Counted from the first letter of the stretch, positions 1-9,191 are shown. The stretch: DNA of 33,280 nucleotides from Gammaproteobacteria bacterium (GCA_002723195.1 PBNR01000017.1:57882-91161), one strand, 5' to 3'. Notes: generated from the letters alone by a model not told the origin. A program made the numbers and translations.

Positions 1-243
1 GCTATTAAACGGGGCCTGGACAAGGGTTGGTTACAAAAAGAAACTTATCAACCTGTATTAGATAGAGCTTGGAAAGCCGTTAAAATTCGAACCAGTGTCG
101 ATGGTGTATTTATTAATGCTTGCACATCAACTGGCAAAATGACCTCACTAGACTCATACCTTGACCGTTTGGCAATTTTTGATCACGACGATCGCGCTGG
201 CGGTATGGTAATGAATTTCGCAATCGAAATGGCAGGTTTGTAA
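1..243 (+). CDS. C-terminal end of a GH88/GH105-like glycoside hydrolase (partial)
   Basis: The first 243 bases are an open frame in phase with base 1, giving 80 residues before a TAA stop; the start lies outside the window. The fragment resembles the end of the unsaturated glucuronyl/rhamnogalacturonyl hydrolase group (GH88/GH105, an alpha/alpha-six barrel). It has a glycine-leucine-bounded helix, a segment reading DGVFINACTSTGK, then SYLDR, and a final DDRAGGMVMNFAIEM that matches the usual 'D-D/P-R-G-G-A' closing helix. Such enzymes cleave unsaturated uronic acid sugars from oligosaccharides released by polysaccharide lyases. Catalytic residues lie upstream and cannot be checked. The next gene starts 33 bases downstream on the same strand, so the two could be co-transcribed. 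Confidence 0.65.
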   Translation, partial: AIKRGLDKGWLQKETYQPVLDRAWKAVKIRTSVDGVFINACTSTGKMTSLDSYLDRLAIFDHDDRAGGMVMNFAIEMAGL

Positions 244-276
244 ACGATTTAATACCTATTCTTTAAATTAAGAACA

Positions 277-1545
277 ATGACTATGAAAAAACAAACTCGT
301 AGAAACTTTATTAAAGCGGCAGCACTTAGTGCAGGAACGATAGTGGTAAATAAGACAGCGTTCGCGCAAAATCAATTTACACTGGCTGGAATTGCGCACC
401 CATACCCCAAAGAATGGCTACCGGAAGGTGTACGCTCAAGATTCGCAGATAACATAAATGGACTACGTTTTCATGTATTGGAAGCAGGCTATGAAACAAC
501 GAACCGGCCTGCTCTACTTTTACTACACGGCTTTCCTGAACTAGCCTACAGCTGGCGCAATGTTATGCAACCTTTGGCTGACGCTGGCTATCATGTCATA
601 GTCCCAGATCTCCGGGGCTACGGAAGAACAACAGGTTATGACAGCAACTACAATGCAGATCTAACCCCTTTTCGCATGCTGAACAAAGTACGTGATTGTA
701 TTGGTCTAGTTTACGCCTTCGGCTATGAATCTGTGGCAGCAGTAATTGGCCATGACTTTGGTTCCCCGCTTGCTGCCTGGTGTGCAGTCACTCGTCCCGA
801 TATATTCAAAGCAGTCACGATGATGAGTGCTCCGTTTGGCGGAACTGGTTCAATCCCTTTCAATACCGTGAGCAATCCGATTCAACAAACAACTAGTCGC
901 GGACCAAGTATTTATGACGACCTTGCCGCACTCCCACGTCCACGCAAGCATTATCAACGCTATTATCAAACCCAGGAAGCAAATCCTAATATGTGGCACG
1001 CTAAGCAAGGGCTGAGCAATTTTATCCGCGCCTATTACCACCACAAGAGTGCGGACTGGGAAGAAAATCGTCCTTATCGCTTAGCGGGCCGCACTGCTGA
1101 AGAATGGGCGAAAATGCCCACATATTACATTATGGATCTGAATATGGGCATGGCTGAAACCGTAGATCTTCAAAAGCCTAGCCCATCGCAAGTCACTGCA
1201 AACACATGGTTAACGGAGAAAGAATTAGCGGTTTACACCGAAGAGTTTGGACGTACCGGTTTTCAGGGTGGTCTGAATTCTTATCGTATGGGCGCTAGCG
1301 GAATCGGCGCAGCAGAATCACAGATCTACGCAGGCAAAACGATAGATCAACCTTCTATGTTTATCAGTGGTGCCAGCGACTGGGGAACCTATCAAAATCC
1401 TGGTTCATTTGAACGTATGCAAGCGTCCGCCTGCACCGATCTGCGCTCCGTGCATTTGGTTGAAGGTGCCGGTCACTGGGTTCAACAGGAGCAGGCAGAA
1501 GCAACGTCGCAACTATTGCTAGAATTCCTTAGAAACTTGTCTTGA
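277..1545 (+). CDS. Tat-exported epoxide-hydrolase-like alpha/beta hydrolase
   Basis: A 422-residue alpha/beta hydrolase of the epoxide hydrolase/haloalkane dehalogenase group. Residues 8-13 (RRNFIK) followed by a hydrophobic stretch and AFAQ form a twin-arginine signal, so it should be exported folded to the periplasm. The oxyanion-hole motif HGFPE is at 84-88, the nucleophile Asp160 sits in GHDFG, and the catalytic His400 is in GAGHW. Asp rather than Ser at the nucleophile position supports epoxide or dehalogenase chemistry over esterase chemistry. The region between about 190 and 330 is the variable cap and would set substrate choice, which I cannot predict. The ATG at 277 has no clear Shine-Dalgarno; an ATG two codons later is an equally possible start. 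It converges on the next gene. Confidence 0.88.
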   Translation: MTMKKQTRRNFIKAAALSAGTIVVNKTAFAQNQFTLAGIAHPYPKEWLPEGVRSRFADNINGLRFHVLEAGYETTNRPALLLLHGFPELAYSWRNVMQPLADAGYHVIVPDLRGYGRTTGYDSNYNADLTPFRMLNKVRDCIGLVYAFGYESVAAVIGHDFGSPLAAWCAVTRPDIFKAVTMMSAPFGGTGSIPFNTVSNPIQQTTSRGPSIYDDLAALPRPRKHYQRYYQTQEANPNMWHAKQGLSNFIRAYYHHKSADWEENRPYRLAGRTAEEWAKMPTYYIMDLNMGMAETVDLQKPSPSQVTANTWLTEKELAVYTEEFGRTGFQGGLNSYRMGASGIGAAESQIYAGKTIDQPSMFISGASDWGTYQNPGSFERMQASACTDLRSVHLVEGAGHWVQQEQAEATSQLLLEFLRNLS

Positions 1546-1567
1546 TCTACACAAGACTCCTTAATTG

Positions 1568-2800
1568 CTACTGACCGATTGGCAAATACTCTAGCGATAG
1601 CTGGCCATCATAGCCTGGAGGTACACTGCCGATTATAGAAGACCGATCGATTCCTTTAAGATGTAAATCAAACCAGGCAGTAACATAATGGTCCATGATA
1701 TTATTCATCAACACATTATCCCAATTTTCATCTCGGTAATGACCTGCAGCCTGTTCGTTATCTTCATTATTTAGTTCTTCTGGAACTGGAATTGGAGCTC
1801 CAGCGTTGTGGCCGGCACCATGGAAAGTTAATAAATAGCGATCACTATTGACGGCGCCTTCGAAAATCGCTCTTGGGCCATTATCATATCCGGCCACAAT
1901 GTCCTGATCACCAACGAGATAAAATGTTGGAACATCAACCCCTGCCAGATCTTCAGCTTTCCAGAATCCAGTATTCATTCCCCAAGGAGCAATAGCAAAT
2001 CCCGCTTTAATGCGATCATCAAGGCGCTGACGAAATTCAGGATTGGAAGAAGCATGCTCTCTCAGTAATTGGTTAGGCGGCGCCATAAATCCATCGATAC
2101 TGTCTTCAGCAAAGCCACCCCCAAGATTATTCACTAAACCATAACCACCCATGGAGTAACCTATGATACCGGTATTATCTGCATCGATAATATTACTGAA
2201 CACTCCGTCTGGCTTTTTAGATATCGAGGCGATACTGCTTAGAACATAGCGCTGATCTAAAGGTCGATGATAGAGAGTAGAACCGAATGCCTGCTGATCA
2301 TCGTAGGTGCTCTCTGCATGATCTATAGAAACAACTGTATACCCTTTGCTGGCAAGGTTTTCGCCAGTATGGCTCATTAAAAAACGATTACCCGGGTAGC
2401 CATGCGAGATGATAATTAGGGGGTAAGGCCCTTCCGCTCTCAATGGTTCTGCATCACGGACGGCCCGGCCAGATAGGGTAGCGATTATTGTTGGATTACG
2501 TGTAACCACTCTATATTGTGTGCCCGGATCAGCGCCTTGCAAGTCAGCAGGGTACCAAATCTCCAAAGTGAGTTTGCGATCATAAAAAACGGCTTCACTC
2601 CCTCTCTGAGTGTTCAAAATATCGATTCGATCCTGATCAACGACTTCAAAGGTCATGACACCCACATCATAGTTACCAAATCTGGCAAGTTCTGGTGCAG
2701 CGTCATCAACCAGGTCAATTCGATTTTTCTGCGCACTGGCAAGACTACCAATCACACTGAGCACTAAAAAGCATAAAATTCTAAACATAAGAAACTTCAC
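1568..2800 (-). CDS. Secreted dienelactone-hydrolase-like alpha/beta hydrolase
   Basis: A 410-residue secreted alpha/beta hydrolase resembling the predicted dienelactone hydrolase/PAF-acetylhydrolase group (COG4188 type). A Sec signal peptide ends near ASAQ at residue 24. The core shows ISHGYPG (about 132-138, oxyanion hole), the nucleophile Ser216 in GYSMGG, the acid region GDQD and a histidine in HGAGHN. It probably cleaves an ester or short acyl group in the periplasm; the substrate is unknown. The outer start at 2800 is a GTG; an ATG at 2788 gives an equally good signal peptide with one fewer lysine, and neither has a strong ribosome binding site. It follows the RND permease gene by 73 bases on the same strand and may be the last gene of that operon. 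Confidence 0.85.
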   Translation of the reverse strand: MKFLMFRILCFLVLSVIGSLASAQKNRIDLVDDAAPELARFGNYDVGVMTFEVVDQDRIDILNTQRGSEAVFYDRKLTLEIWYPADLQGADPGTQYRVVTRNPTIIATLSGRAVRDAEPLRAEGPYPLIIISHGYPGNRFLMSHTGENLASKGYTVVSIDHAESTYDDQQAFGSTLYHRPLDQRYVLSSIASISKKPDGVFSNIIDADNTGIIGYSMGGYGLVNNLGGGFAEDSIDGFMAPPNQLLREHASSNPEFRQRLDDRIKAGFAIAPWGMNTGFWKAEDLAGVDVPTFYLVGDQDIVAGYDNGPRAIFEGAVNSDRYLLTFHGAGHNAGAPIPVPEELNNEDNEQAAGHYRDENWDNVLMNNIMDHYVTAWFDLHLKGIDRSSIIGSVPPGYDGQLSLEYLPIGQ

Positions 2801-2873
2801 TGTTCATAGCAAAGAGCATCGACCAAACGCGTCTATCGTAACCTTGCCATTAAGGGGCAAAACATTAAATGAT

Positions 2874-5800
2874 TTATTGTTGGTAGGCCAGTCCTTTTTC
2901 GTTTTCAGTCTCTGTATATCCAATAAAATCATGGAGCACGAGATAGAGGCTTGGAACTAAAAACAAAGTAATAAGCGTAGCAAATAAGACGCCAAACGCG
3001 AGAGAGATCGCCATAGGAATGATGAAAAATGTTGCTGGATTAGCAGTAGCGATTAGTGGCACTAATCCCATAAAAGTAGTGACTGACGTTAGTATGATTG
3101 GGCGAAAGCGCATCTCCCCAGCTGTAGAGACGGCGCTTACGATATCAACACCATCTGACCGTAAACGATTAATTGTTACAACTAGTACCAGGCTGGCGTT
3201 TACCACTACACCACTAAGCGCGATTATTCCAAGTAATGAGAAGAATACTAGATCAGCTCCTAATAAGAAATGGCCACAGATCGCTCCTATAGCGCCGAAG
3301 GGTATTACACTCATTATAACTAACGGTTGAAGATAAGACTTAAGGGGGATCGCCAACAGGGCAAAAATTACCATCATAGCTATAGGGAAAGTTGCTAACA
3401 GATCCGACAAAGACTCTAGCTGCCGCTCGCCCTCACCGCCAATAACCATTTCCACATCAAGTTCCCGTTCCCATGGCGTAAGGAATTTTGCAATCACATC
3501 ACGCCGGATCTCATCAGGCTTAACTATTGTTCTATCTACGTCGCCTCTCACTGTGATAATGCGGCGTCCATCCTGTCGATTGATACTGGAGTAACTATTC
3601 CCTAATGAAAAATCGGCAATACTTAAGAAAGGCACTTCTGCCCCACTCGGAGTTCGAATCATTAAGTCTTCCAGATTACCTAATGAACGGCGCTCTTCCT
3701 CTGGATATCTCACCATGACTCTAATATCGTCCGTACCTCGCTGAATACGTTGAGACTCTGCCCCATAAAAAGCCTGACGTACTTGGGTAGCGATATCATT
3801 GAGAGTTAAACCTAAAGTTTTACCTCTCTCTAACAATTCAATTTGCACCTCTTGCTTTCCGGCTCGAAAAGAATCAGTAATATCGAACACACCGGGATAT
3901 CGAGCTAGCTCCTCTCGTAATTGTGTTGAAGCAATTTTTAAGTTGTCTTCGTTGCGTCCTTCCAATCGAAAGTTAATAGCATCACCAGCAGAGAACACAT
4001 CAGATACAAATGTTAGCTCTAACGCATCAGGTATAGTTCCAACTTTATCTCGCCATCGATCACGAACCTCAGCCGAGCTAATTTGCCCTCGGTCGAAAAA
4101 AGGAGCCAGGTATATCACTACTTCAGCTTGATTGCTTGAGCCAGCGCTTCTCATACCACCTTCACCTGGGCCACCACGTGGAGCTCTTCCTCCAACAATT
4201 GTAAGAATAGATTCAACTGCTCGTTCGGTTGTCGCCGGGGCTCTACCAGCCGCTTTTAATTCAGTTAACTCTTTTTCCAATTCTGAAACAATTTCTATAG
4301 CCTTAGCTTCAATAATTCCTACAGCTTCTTCGGTTACCTGACCTGGCACTCCTGGAGGCATCTGTATTGAGCCATAGACAACATCTCCCTCAACACTCGG
4401 CATGAATTGGAAAATTACCCGACCACTGAATAGAAGGGCCGTAGTAATGATGATTACGCCGGTCGCCGCTGCCCAAGCCGCATATCGATACTCCAACACC
4501 TTCTTTAGTGCTCGCCGATAACTGTGCTCAGCAAAATACTCCATGCCAGAGGCGATCTTGCCTTGCAGATTTTGCCAATTCTTGACAATCGGTGACTTCT
4601 CAAATAAATAGCCCTCAGTCTTTCTATGCGCAATGTGCCCAGGAAGAATCAATTGCGACTCTATAAGACTGGCTATCAGGCAAAAAACTACGACACCGCC
4701 GATGGCATTAAAAAAAGAGCCCATCTGACCATCAAGTAGAAGTATTGGCAAAAACGCTGCGATGGTTGTTAGAACTCCAAATATTACTGGTACAGAAACC
4801 TCTAAAGTACCTTCTATAGCTGCCTCATCTTTAGAATAGCCCTTGCGCTCATACGCGTGAATGCGTTCGCCCACCACTATGGCATCATCGACAACTATCC
4901 CCAGCACCAAAATAAATCCCATCACAGTTAAAGAAGAAATTGTTAACCCTATTGAAGGGAATAAAGCCAAAGCTCCTGCAATGGCAATAGGAATTCCCGC
5001 GGCGACCCAAATAGCAAGTTTAAATCGTAGAAATAGAGCTAATATAACTAGGACCAGCATTAACCCTGTATAAGCATTCTTTGCGACCGTGGCTATACGA
5101 ACCTGTGTACCTACCGCCGAATCAGTTATAACTTGCAAAGTCATGCCTTCTGGAAGCTGAAAATTTTCCGAGGCCATCCAAGCACGCACTTGTTTTGCGG
5201 CTGTTACGATATCTTCTTCACCTACCCTGAGTACATCGATAATAGCAGCATTAGTGCCATTCAAACGTGCGTCCAAATAACCCTCTTCAAACCCATCGCG
5301 AATTGTAGCGATTTCGCCAAGAGTTAACTGAGTTCCGTCAGGATAAGATTGCACTACAATGCTTTCATATTCGTCACCGGTATAAACCTGCCCTTTGGTG
5401 CGAAGTAATATTTCTCCTGATTCAGACCGAATAGTACCCCCAGGCAAATCCAATGAAGCCCTGTCAATAGCCCGAGAGATCTGATCTAGCGTTAGGCCAT
5501 ACTGACGAAGCACAAGTTCAGACACTTCGATAGAAATTTCGAATGGCCTGATATATTCGATATTGACCGACGAAATTTCGTCAAGATCTATGATCGCGTT
5601 CCTTATTTCTTCTGCTACTTCTTTCATAAACCGATCGTCCGTATTTGACGCTAATGCCATAGTCATAACATTACCTGTACTGCTGAATGCACGAACTATG
5701 GGTTTCTCTGTTTCTAACGGAAATGTTGTTACTGCATCAATCTTGCCCTTTATATCATTAAGAACGCGATTCAAATCTGAACCCGTCATGAGTTGGACAG

Positions 5801-6077
5801 TTGCATCGCAACCGCCTTCCCGAGCAGTCGTGGTCAACTGATCAACATTCTCAGTACCTTCTAAAGCTTCTTCGATTCTTAGACAGACTCCCGACTCAGC
5901 TTCTTCTGGTGTGGCTCCAAGGTAAGCCACACTCACCTGAATAACACCAAAATCTATATCAGGAAATTCCTCTTGATTGAGGTTGAGATATGCAATGAAC
6001 CCACCGGCCAAAAAAATCATCATCAACAAATTAGTGGCAACAGGGTTATAGACAAACCATGATATGGGAGTACGCAC
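2874..6077 (-). CDS. RND efflux permease (AcrB/HAE1-like)
   Basis: A full-length (1067 aa) inner-membrane RND transporter, the proton-driven permease of a tripartite efflux system. It has the expected N-terminal transmembrane helix, a large periplasmic loop (about 35-330), a block of helices (about 335-560), a second periplasmic loop and a second helix block. The TM4 proton-relay pair is present as Asp397-Asp398 in GIVVDDAIVV. The TM10-equivalent segment reads GVVVNASLVLVV around Asn960, with no lysine like AcrB Lys940. The start is a GTG at 6077, supported by AGGA nine bases upstream. It lies 12 bases after the adaptor gene, so the two form an operon. Substrate cannot be read from sequence; no TolC-type channel gene is next to it. 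Confidence 0.95.
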   Translation of the reverse strand: MRTPISWFVYNPVATNLLMMIFLAGGFIAYLNLNQEEFPDIDFGVIQVSVAYLGATPEEAESGVCLRIEEALEGTENVDQLTTTAREGGCDATVQLMTGSDLNRVLNDIKGKIDAVTTFPLETEKPIVRAFSSTGNVMTMALASNTDDRFMKEVAEEIRNAIIDLDEISSVNIEYIRPFEISIEVSELVLRQYGLTLDQISRAIDRASLDLPGGTIRSESGEILLRTKGQVYTGDEYESIVVQSYPDGTQLTLGEIATIRDGFEEGYLDARLNGTNAAIIDVLRVGEEDIVTAAKQVRAWMASENFQLPEGMTLQVITDSAVGTQVRIATVAKNAYTGLMLVLVILALFLRFKLAIWVAAGIPIAIAGALALFPSIGLTISSLTVMGFILVLGIVVDDAIVVGERIHAYERKGYSKDEAAIEGTLEVSVPVIFGVLTTIAAFLPILLLDGQMGSFFNAIGGVVVFCLIASLIESQLILPGHIAHRKTEGYLFEKSPIVKNWQNLQGKIASGMEYFAEHSYRRALKKVLEYRYAAWAAATGVIIITTALLFSGRVIFQFMPSVEGDVVYGSIQMPPGVPGQVTEEAVGIIEAKAIEIVSELEKELTELKAAGRAPATTERAVESILTIVGGRAPRGGPGEGGMRSAGSSNQAEVVIYLAPFFDRGQISSAEVRDRWRDKVGTIPDALELTFVSDVFSAGDAINFRLEGRNEDNLKIASTQLREELARYPGVFDITDSFRAGKQEVQIELLERGKTLGLTLNDIATQVRQAFYGAESQRIQRGTDDIRVMVRYPEEERRSLGNLEDLMIRTPSGAEVPFLSIADFSLGNSYSSINRQDGRRIITVRGDVDRTIVKPDEIRRDVIAKFLTPWERELDVEMVIGGEGERQLESLSDLLATFPIAMMVIFALLAIPLKSYLQPLVIMSVIPFGAIGAICGHFLLGADLVFFSLLGIIALSGVVVNASLVLVVTINRLRSDGVDIVSAVSTAGEMRFRPIILTSVTTFMGLVPLIATANPATFFIIPMAISLAFGVLFATLITLFLVPSLYLVLHDFIGYTETENEKGLAYQQ

Positions 6078-6089
6078 TTAGGGATATCC

Positions 6090-7256
6090 TTATATAAAAG
6101 ATTCTTTGATGGGCTGAACACTCATCCCATTAACTACGGCTTGGATTGGGGACGCACAAATAAGCTCTCCTGGAAGCAACCCCCCGGCTATAAGTACACG
6201 ATCTTCTTCAAGACGATAAATATCTACATCACGGAAATACATTTTATTTTCCGCATCTACGACTAGAACTTGATTATTGTTTCGGATCACAGAACGCGGC
6301 AAAGAGATAATGTCATCGATCATTTTGCCGGTTATATCCGCTTCAACGAACAGACCTATAGGTAACGGTATACTGCGAACCTGGGCTTTCGTATCAACTG
6401 CTTTTGGCTGCTGAACCCGAATTATAGTTTGAACGGTGTTACTGTTTGGATCTATTTGTGCCTCTATTCTCACTAACTTCCCATGCCACATTAATTCTTC
6501 ACCGCCGTAAAGCCCTTTCAGGGTGACATCTGGTGCTTCTTGCTCGGACAGTTCTCCTCTGAGGCCCAGTGGTATATCAAGGTAGCCTAATTGCCGAATG
6601 GCTAGAGGAACTCTAACCTCAACTTCATTCGCACCGTAAAGTACAGCGACACTCTGAGCTCTATTAACATATTGACCAAGCTCAACATCTCTCGATTGGA
6701 TAACAGCATCAAAAGGCGATGTAATTGTAGCGCGTTCGAGATCCAATTCAGCCTGATTATAATTTGCTTGCGCGTCAGCGAGTCTCGCCCTGGTGACTTC
6801 AGCCAAGCGCTGAGAGTCTTGTAACTGAGATTGACTTGCTAATTTTTCTTCAGCCAGCTCTCGCATTCGCTCGAACTCTCGAGCTGCATGATCTGATTCA
6901 GCCTTAGCTTGTTGCATAGTCGCCTGACTGCGGGCTCGCATAGTTTCAAAATCACTGGTCTCAAGTCGAAGCAATTCTTGGCCTTTAGCCACGAATCCGC
7001 CGGCTTCCATAGTCGAAGAAATCCATGCTACGGGCCCCGCCACAGGGGCAGAAAGATTAGCGATCTGTGCAGCTTGAACCTTGCCTTGAGATTCCACAGT
7101 CAACTGGACTGAACTCAACTCAACAGCCTCAACCCGAACTGCTACTGGGATTATCTCTGGCGCAACCACATCAACCGTAGTTGGCGTCCGAAGCATATAA
7201 AACGCTACAACGACGCAGCCACCCAGAATGAAAATAGGTAAAAAAATCCGTTTCAT
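6090..7256 (-). CDS. RND periplasmic adaptor (membrane fusion protein)
   Basis: A 388-residue membrane fusion protein linking the RND permease to an outer-membrane channel. The N-terminus is a short hydrophobic anchor (residues 4-22); it includes LGGC at 11-14, which could be a lipobox, so lipid anchoring is possible. Next comes the first half of the lipoyl-like domain (SAPVAGPVAWI), a coiled-coil alpha hairpin rich in Ala, Glu, Arg and Gln (about 110-175), the second lipoyl half (ATITSPFDAVI) and beta-barrel domains to the end. GGAG-type Shine-Dalgarno (GGAG, seven bases before ATG) supports this start. The ATG overlaps the TGA of an upstream open frame by four bases. It is the first gene of the pump operon. 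Confidence 0.93.
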   Translation of the reverse strand: MKRIFLPIFILGGCVVVAFYMLRTPTTVDVVAPEIIPVAVRVEAVELSSVQLTVESQGKVQAAQIANLSAPVAGPVAWISSTMEAGGFVAKGQELLRLETSDFETMRARSQATMQQAKAESDHAAREFERMRELAEEKLASQSQLQDSQRLAEVTRARLADAQANYNQAELDLERATITSPFDAVIQSRDVELGQYVNRAQSVAVLYGANEVEVRVPLAIRQLGYLDIPLGLRGELSEQEAPDVTLKGLYGGEELMWHGKLVRIEAQIDPNSNTVQTIIRVQQPKAVDTKAQVRSIPLPIGLFVEADITGKMIDDIISLPRSVIRNNNQVLVVDAENKMYFRDVDIYRLEEDRVLIAGGLLPGELICASPIQAVVNGMSVQPIKESFI

Positions 7257-7687
7257 CGCAACACTCCAAAATTCTCCGACAAGATTGTTACTGCAAATAT
7301 ACGCATTACTTCTACTTTTGCTTCTTCTAAAAAGACAGTCCGTTCTTTTAATAGGACACGCTGCCTACAAACCCCACCTGTGCGGTCCGCAAGCATCTTA
7401 ATGACTGCCTTTCGAACTGCGTTAAAGTATTTCCGTAGCGCAGGATAGGCCAGATCAGCACATCTACTCATCACTGCTTTTCACAGACCCCATAATGCGC
7501 CACTTATATCCTCCCGTCGGAGTTTCAAAACCAAGCCAAGAAGCATTATTTGGTCTATAACGCGGGCCTTCATATGCATTGTCAGTCCATGCATCGGTAA
7601 GTTATCCGCCGTATCGGCAAGAACTCCAAGAAATTCCCGAAAAAATCTTACAGTTTGGAAATCTATAAAACACCTACATATATACGA
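7253..7687 (-). pseudogene. Interrupted reading frame upstream of the pump adaptor
   Basis: On the minus strand one frame is open for about 144 codons from 7687 to its TGA at 7253-7255, broken only by a single in-frame TGA at 7481-7483. The part before the break reads like coding sequence (EFLGVLADTADNLPMHG, then a leucine-rich helix and LKLRREDISGALWGL). The part after it (about 73 codons from a GTG at 7474) is Lys/Arg/Val-rich and helical. The final TGA overlaps the adaptor ATG in an ATGA arrangement, as for translationally coupled genes. RND operons often carry a regulator at this place, but I see no helix-turn-helix and recognise no family. It may be a decayed gene, a sequencing error, or chance; there is no convincing start codon for the first half. 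Confidence 0.35.
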
Positions 7688-7895
7688 TCATTTCTCGAAA
7701 ACAGTTCATAACTTCATCAATAGCTTGTTTCGGCACTTCTGGAGCTTTCAAAGCAGACAAAGGACCAAAAGACTCCGAAAAGTAACCCGTCAAATTAGTA
7801 TCTAAGGCGCCGCCTGGGAGCTTCAATAGCCCTAGAATGGGGCCTTCAAGGATTTTGCATAGACTTAGCTCGCACTCCTCCAGCCCAGATATCAA
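7674..7895 (-). pseudogene. Unrecognised 73-codon frame, possibly the front of the decayed gene
   Basis: A minus-strand open frame from an ATG at 7895 gives 73 residues, ending at TAG next to and slightly overlapping the start of the interrupted frame described for 7253-7687. Its second half (GGALDTNLTGYFSESFG, then KAPEVPKQAIDEVM) looks like ordinary protein. A shift of reading frame near 7680 would join it to the following frame, for a total of roughly 215 residues. I do not recognise it, there is no clear ribosome binding site, and chance cannot be excluded. Nothing else was seen between 7475 and 7974. Confidence 0.2.
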
Positions 7896-7974
7896 TCAGG
7901 GTTGAACCTAGGTTCGAATAATGAAGTTTCAAGCAATCAAGTATTAAAATTCGTTTTTTGAGCGGCAAAACGAT

Positions 7975-8520
7975 TCATATATCACCAAAAAGCTGTAATC
8001 CGAGGTTTTCCTCATAGCGCGCATCATTAACCTCGCTGGGCAGAAGCTTACCGAGTAGCAATTCATTCACATCCTTCCTGATCAGTTGAATTGCAGCATA
8101 TTGTTGGCTCGGCCCTTCAGCTAGCTGCAGAACCGCCCCCCATATCCCTAGCATACGGCTGTCTATTAACCGGCTGGAATTATCTTTGGCCCATTCTGCC
8201 GCAATTTGACGCCCCAACAAAAATAGTTGCTCCTCTAGCTCATCTTTCAGCGAAGGCGGCGCCGATCCAACCACGAGTAATTGGATTTGGCTCCACCCAG
8301 TGGGCGCAACTAACGTACCTTGATAAAAACTAACTATCCACTGCAAATACGCCTCACGAGTTTGAAACTCCCGATTAACCGGATCTGTTCTATAAGCCGA
8401 GACGAAATAGTCTCGTTCTGGTAATTCTCGAGGCCAATTGATCACATCAGTGCTATAACAGGCATAAAGCAAAAAGCAGGTTAAAGATACATAAATAACT
8501 TTCACCAAACTTTGCCTCAC
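7975..8520 (-). CDS. Small putative lipoprotein, function unknown
   Basis: A 181-residue protein with a lipoprotein-type signal: a hydrophobic stretch followed by LLYAC, giving a lipidated Cys21. After it comes a Trp/Tyr-rich segment (residues 28-80, including AYRTDP and YLQWIVSFYQG), a short Pro/Ser loop, and mostly helical sequence to the end. I do not recognise a family. The outermost start is a GTG at 8520 with no ribosome binding site; a second GTG at 8505 has GAGG nine bases upstream and gives a tighter signal peptide beginning MKVIYVSLT, so 8505 is the more likely start. It lies 134 bases downstream of the phosphatase-like lipoprotein on the same strand. Confidence 0.72.
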   Translation of the reverse strand: MRQSLVKVIYVSLTCFLLYACYSTDVINWPRELPERDYFVSAYRTDPVNREFQTREAYLQWIVSFYQGTLVAPTGWSQIQLLVVGSAPPSLKDELEEQLFLLGRQIAAEWAKDNSSRLIDSRMLGIWGAVLQLAEGPSQQYAAIQLIRKDVNELLLGKLLPSEVNDARYEENLGLQLFGDI

Positions 8521-8654
8521 AAAATATAATTAATCATTCACGCAAGAATTTATCAGAAGAAAGCAAAAACGGCGCAATGCGGCTCGCTACTAACTCCGCA
8601 GATCTTTGTTTTTTACGCCATCGGAGGTACGCAGTATAGACGTGCCCATTCCAT

Positions 8655-9191
8655 TCAATTATTGGAGGAAAGACTATCTCGCACTATTCCCTGCAATCGC
8701 TCCGAGGTCATACCCCAACGAGCACCCTCGGCTATCGCTCCCTCGACGCTATTCCCATCAACAAACTCATAAACAGAAATCAGCGCTCCAACACGATTGC
8801 CCGTGGCACAATGTACCACCACTCCTTCGCCGTCGAATTCGGCTAAGAGAGCCTGCAAGGATTGCGCATTTTCTGAATTAATCCCACCTTCTCCGACGGA
8901 CACTGGGATATTGTGATAAGTCATGCCTAGAGCCTCCACTCGTGCTCGCTCATCAAAACCGACATCTTCCGCAGGCGGTCGCAGATTAATTATATGTTTA
9001 ACGCCGGCCTCTGCCATAATGCTTAGTTGATCAGAAGTCGGCTGGCCCGTTGAAAGAACTCCAGATTCTGGCGCACGAAAATTATTTATCTGCGCTAGGG
9101 ATAGTGCATCCATATCTAGGCTAAAGTTTTCTGAGCAGGCTGAGAGCGCAAGAGCAAGCAAAGCCGCACTAAAATGGAGAAGAATTTTCAT
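8655..9191 (-). CDS. DUF442-type phosphatase-like lipoprotein
   Basis: A 178-residue protein with a lipoprotein signal (lipobox ending LSAC, Cys19) followed by a compact phosphatase-like domain. The domain opens with VLSTGQPT (about 45-52), the standard start of the DUF442/beta-lactamase-hydrolase-like group, has HIINLRPPAED (66-76), and carries the active-site loop HCATGNRVG with Cys128 and Arg133. The Cys-to-Arg spacing is four residues, as in DUF442 proteins, not the five of classical tyrosine phosphatases. Lipidation would place it in the periplasm or on the outer membrane, an unusual site for a phosphatase-like fold. Its substrate is unknown; some relatives act with sulfur-oxidising or rhodanese-type enzymes, but none of these is nearby. 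Confidence 0.85.
   Translation of the reverse strand: MKILLHFSAALLALALSACSENFSLDMDALSLAQINNFRAPESGVLSTGQPTSDQLSIMAEAGVKHIINLRPPAEDVGFDERARVEALGMTYHNIPVSVGEGGINSENAQSLQALLAEFDGEGVVVHCATGNRVGALISVYEFVDGNSVEGAIAEGARWGMTSERLQGIVRDSLSSNN

Noticed and set aside
1539-1557. GTCTTG/CAAGAC hairpin between the two convergent hydrolase genes, as a terminator.
   Set aside because: Only 6 bp, overlaps a stop codon, and no T-run follows on either strand.
2874-6077. Several open frames of 60-110 codons on the plus strand across the permease gene.
   Set aside because: They lie opposite a clear, well-conserved gene and have the composition of reverse-strand shadows.
7481-7483. In-frame TGA read as selenocysteine in the frame upstream of the pump adaptor.
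   Set aside because: No recognised selenoprotein family and no SECIS-like hairpin noted after the TGA; decay or chance is simpler.
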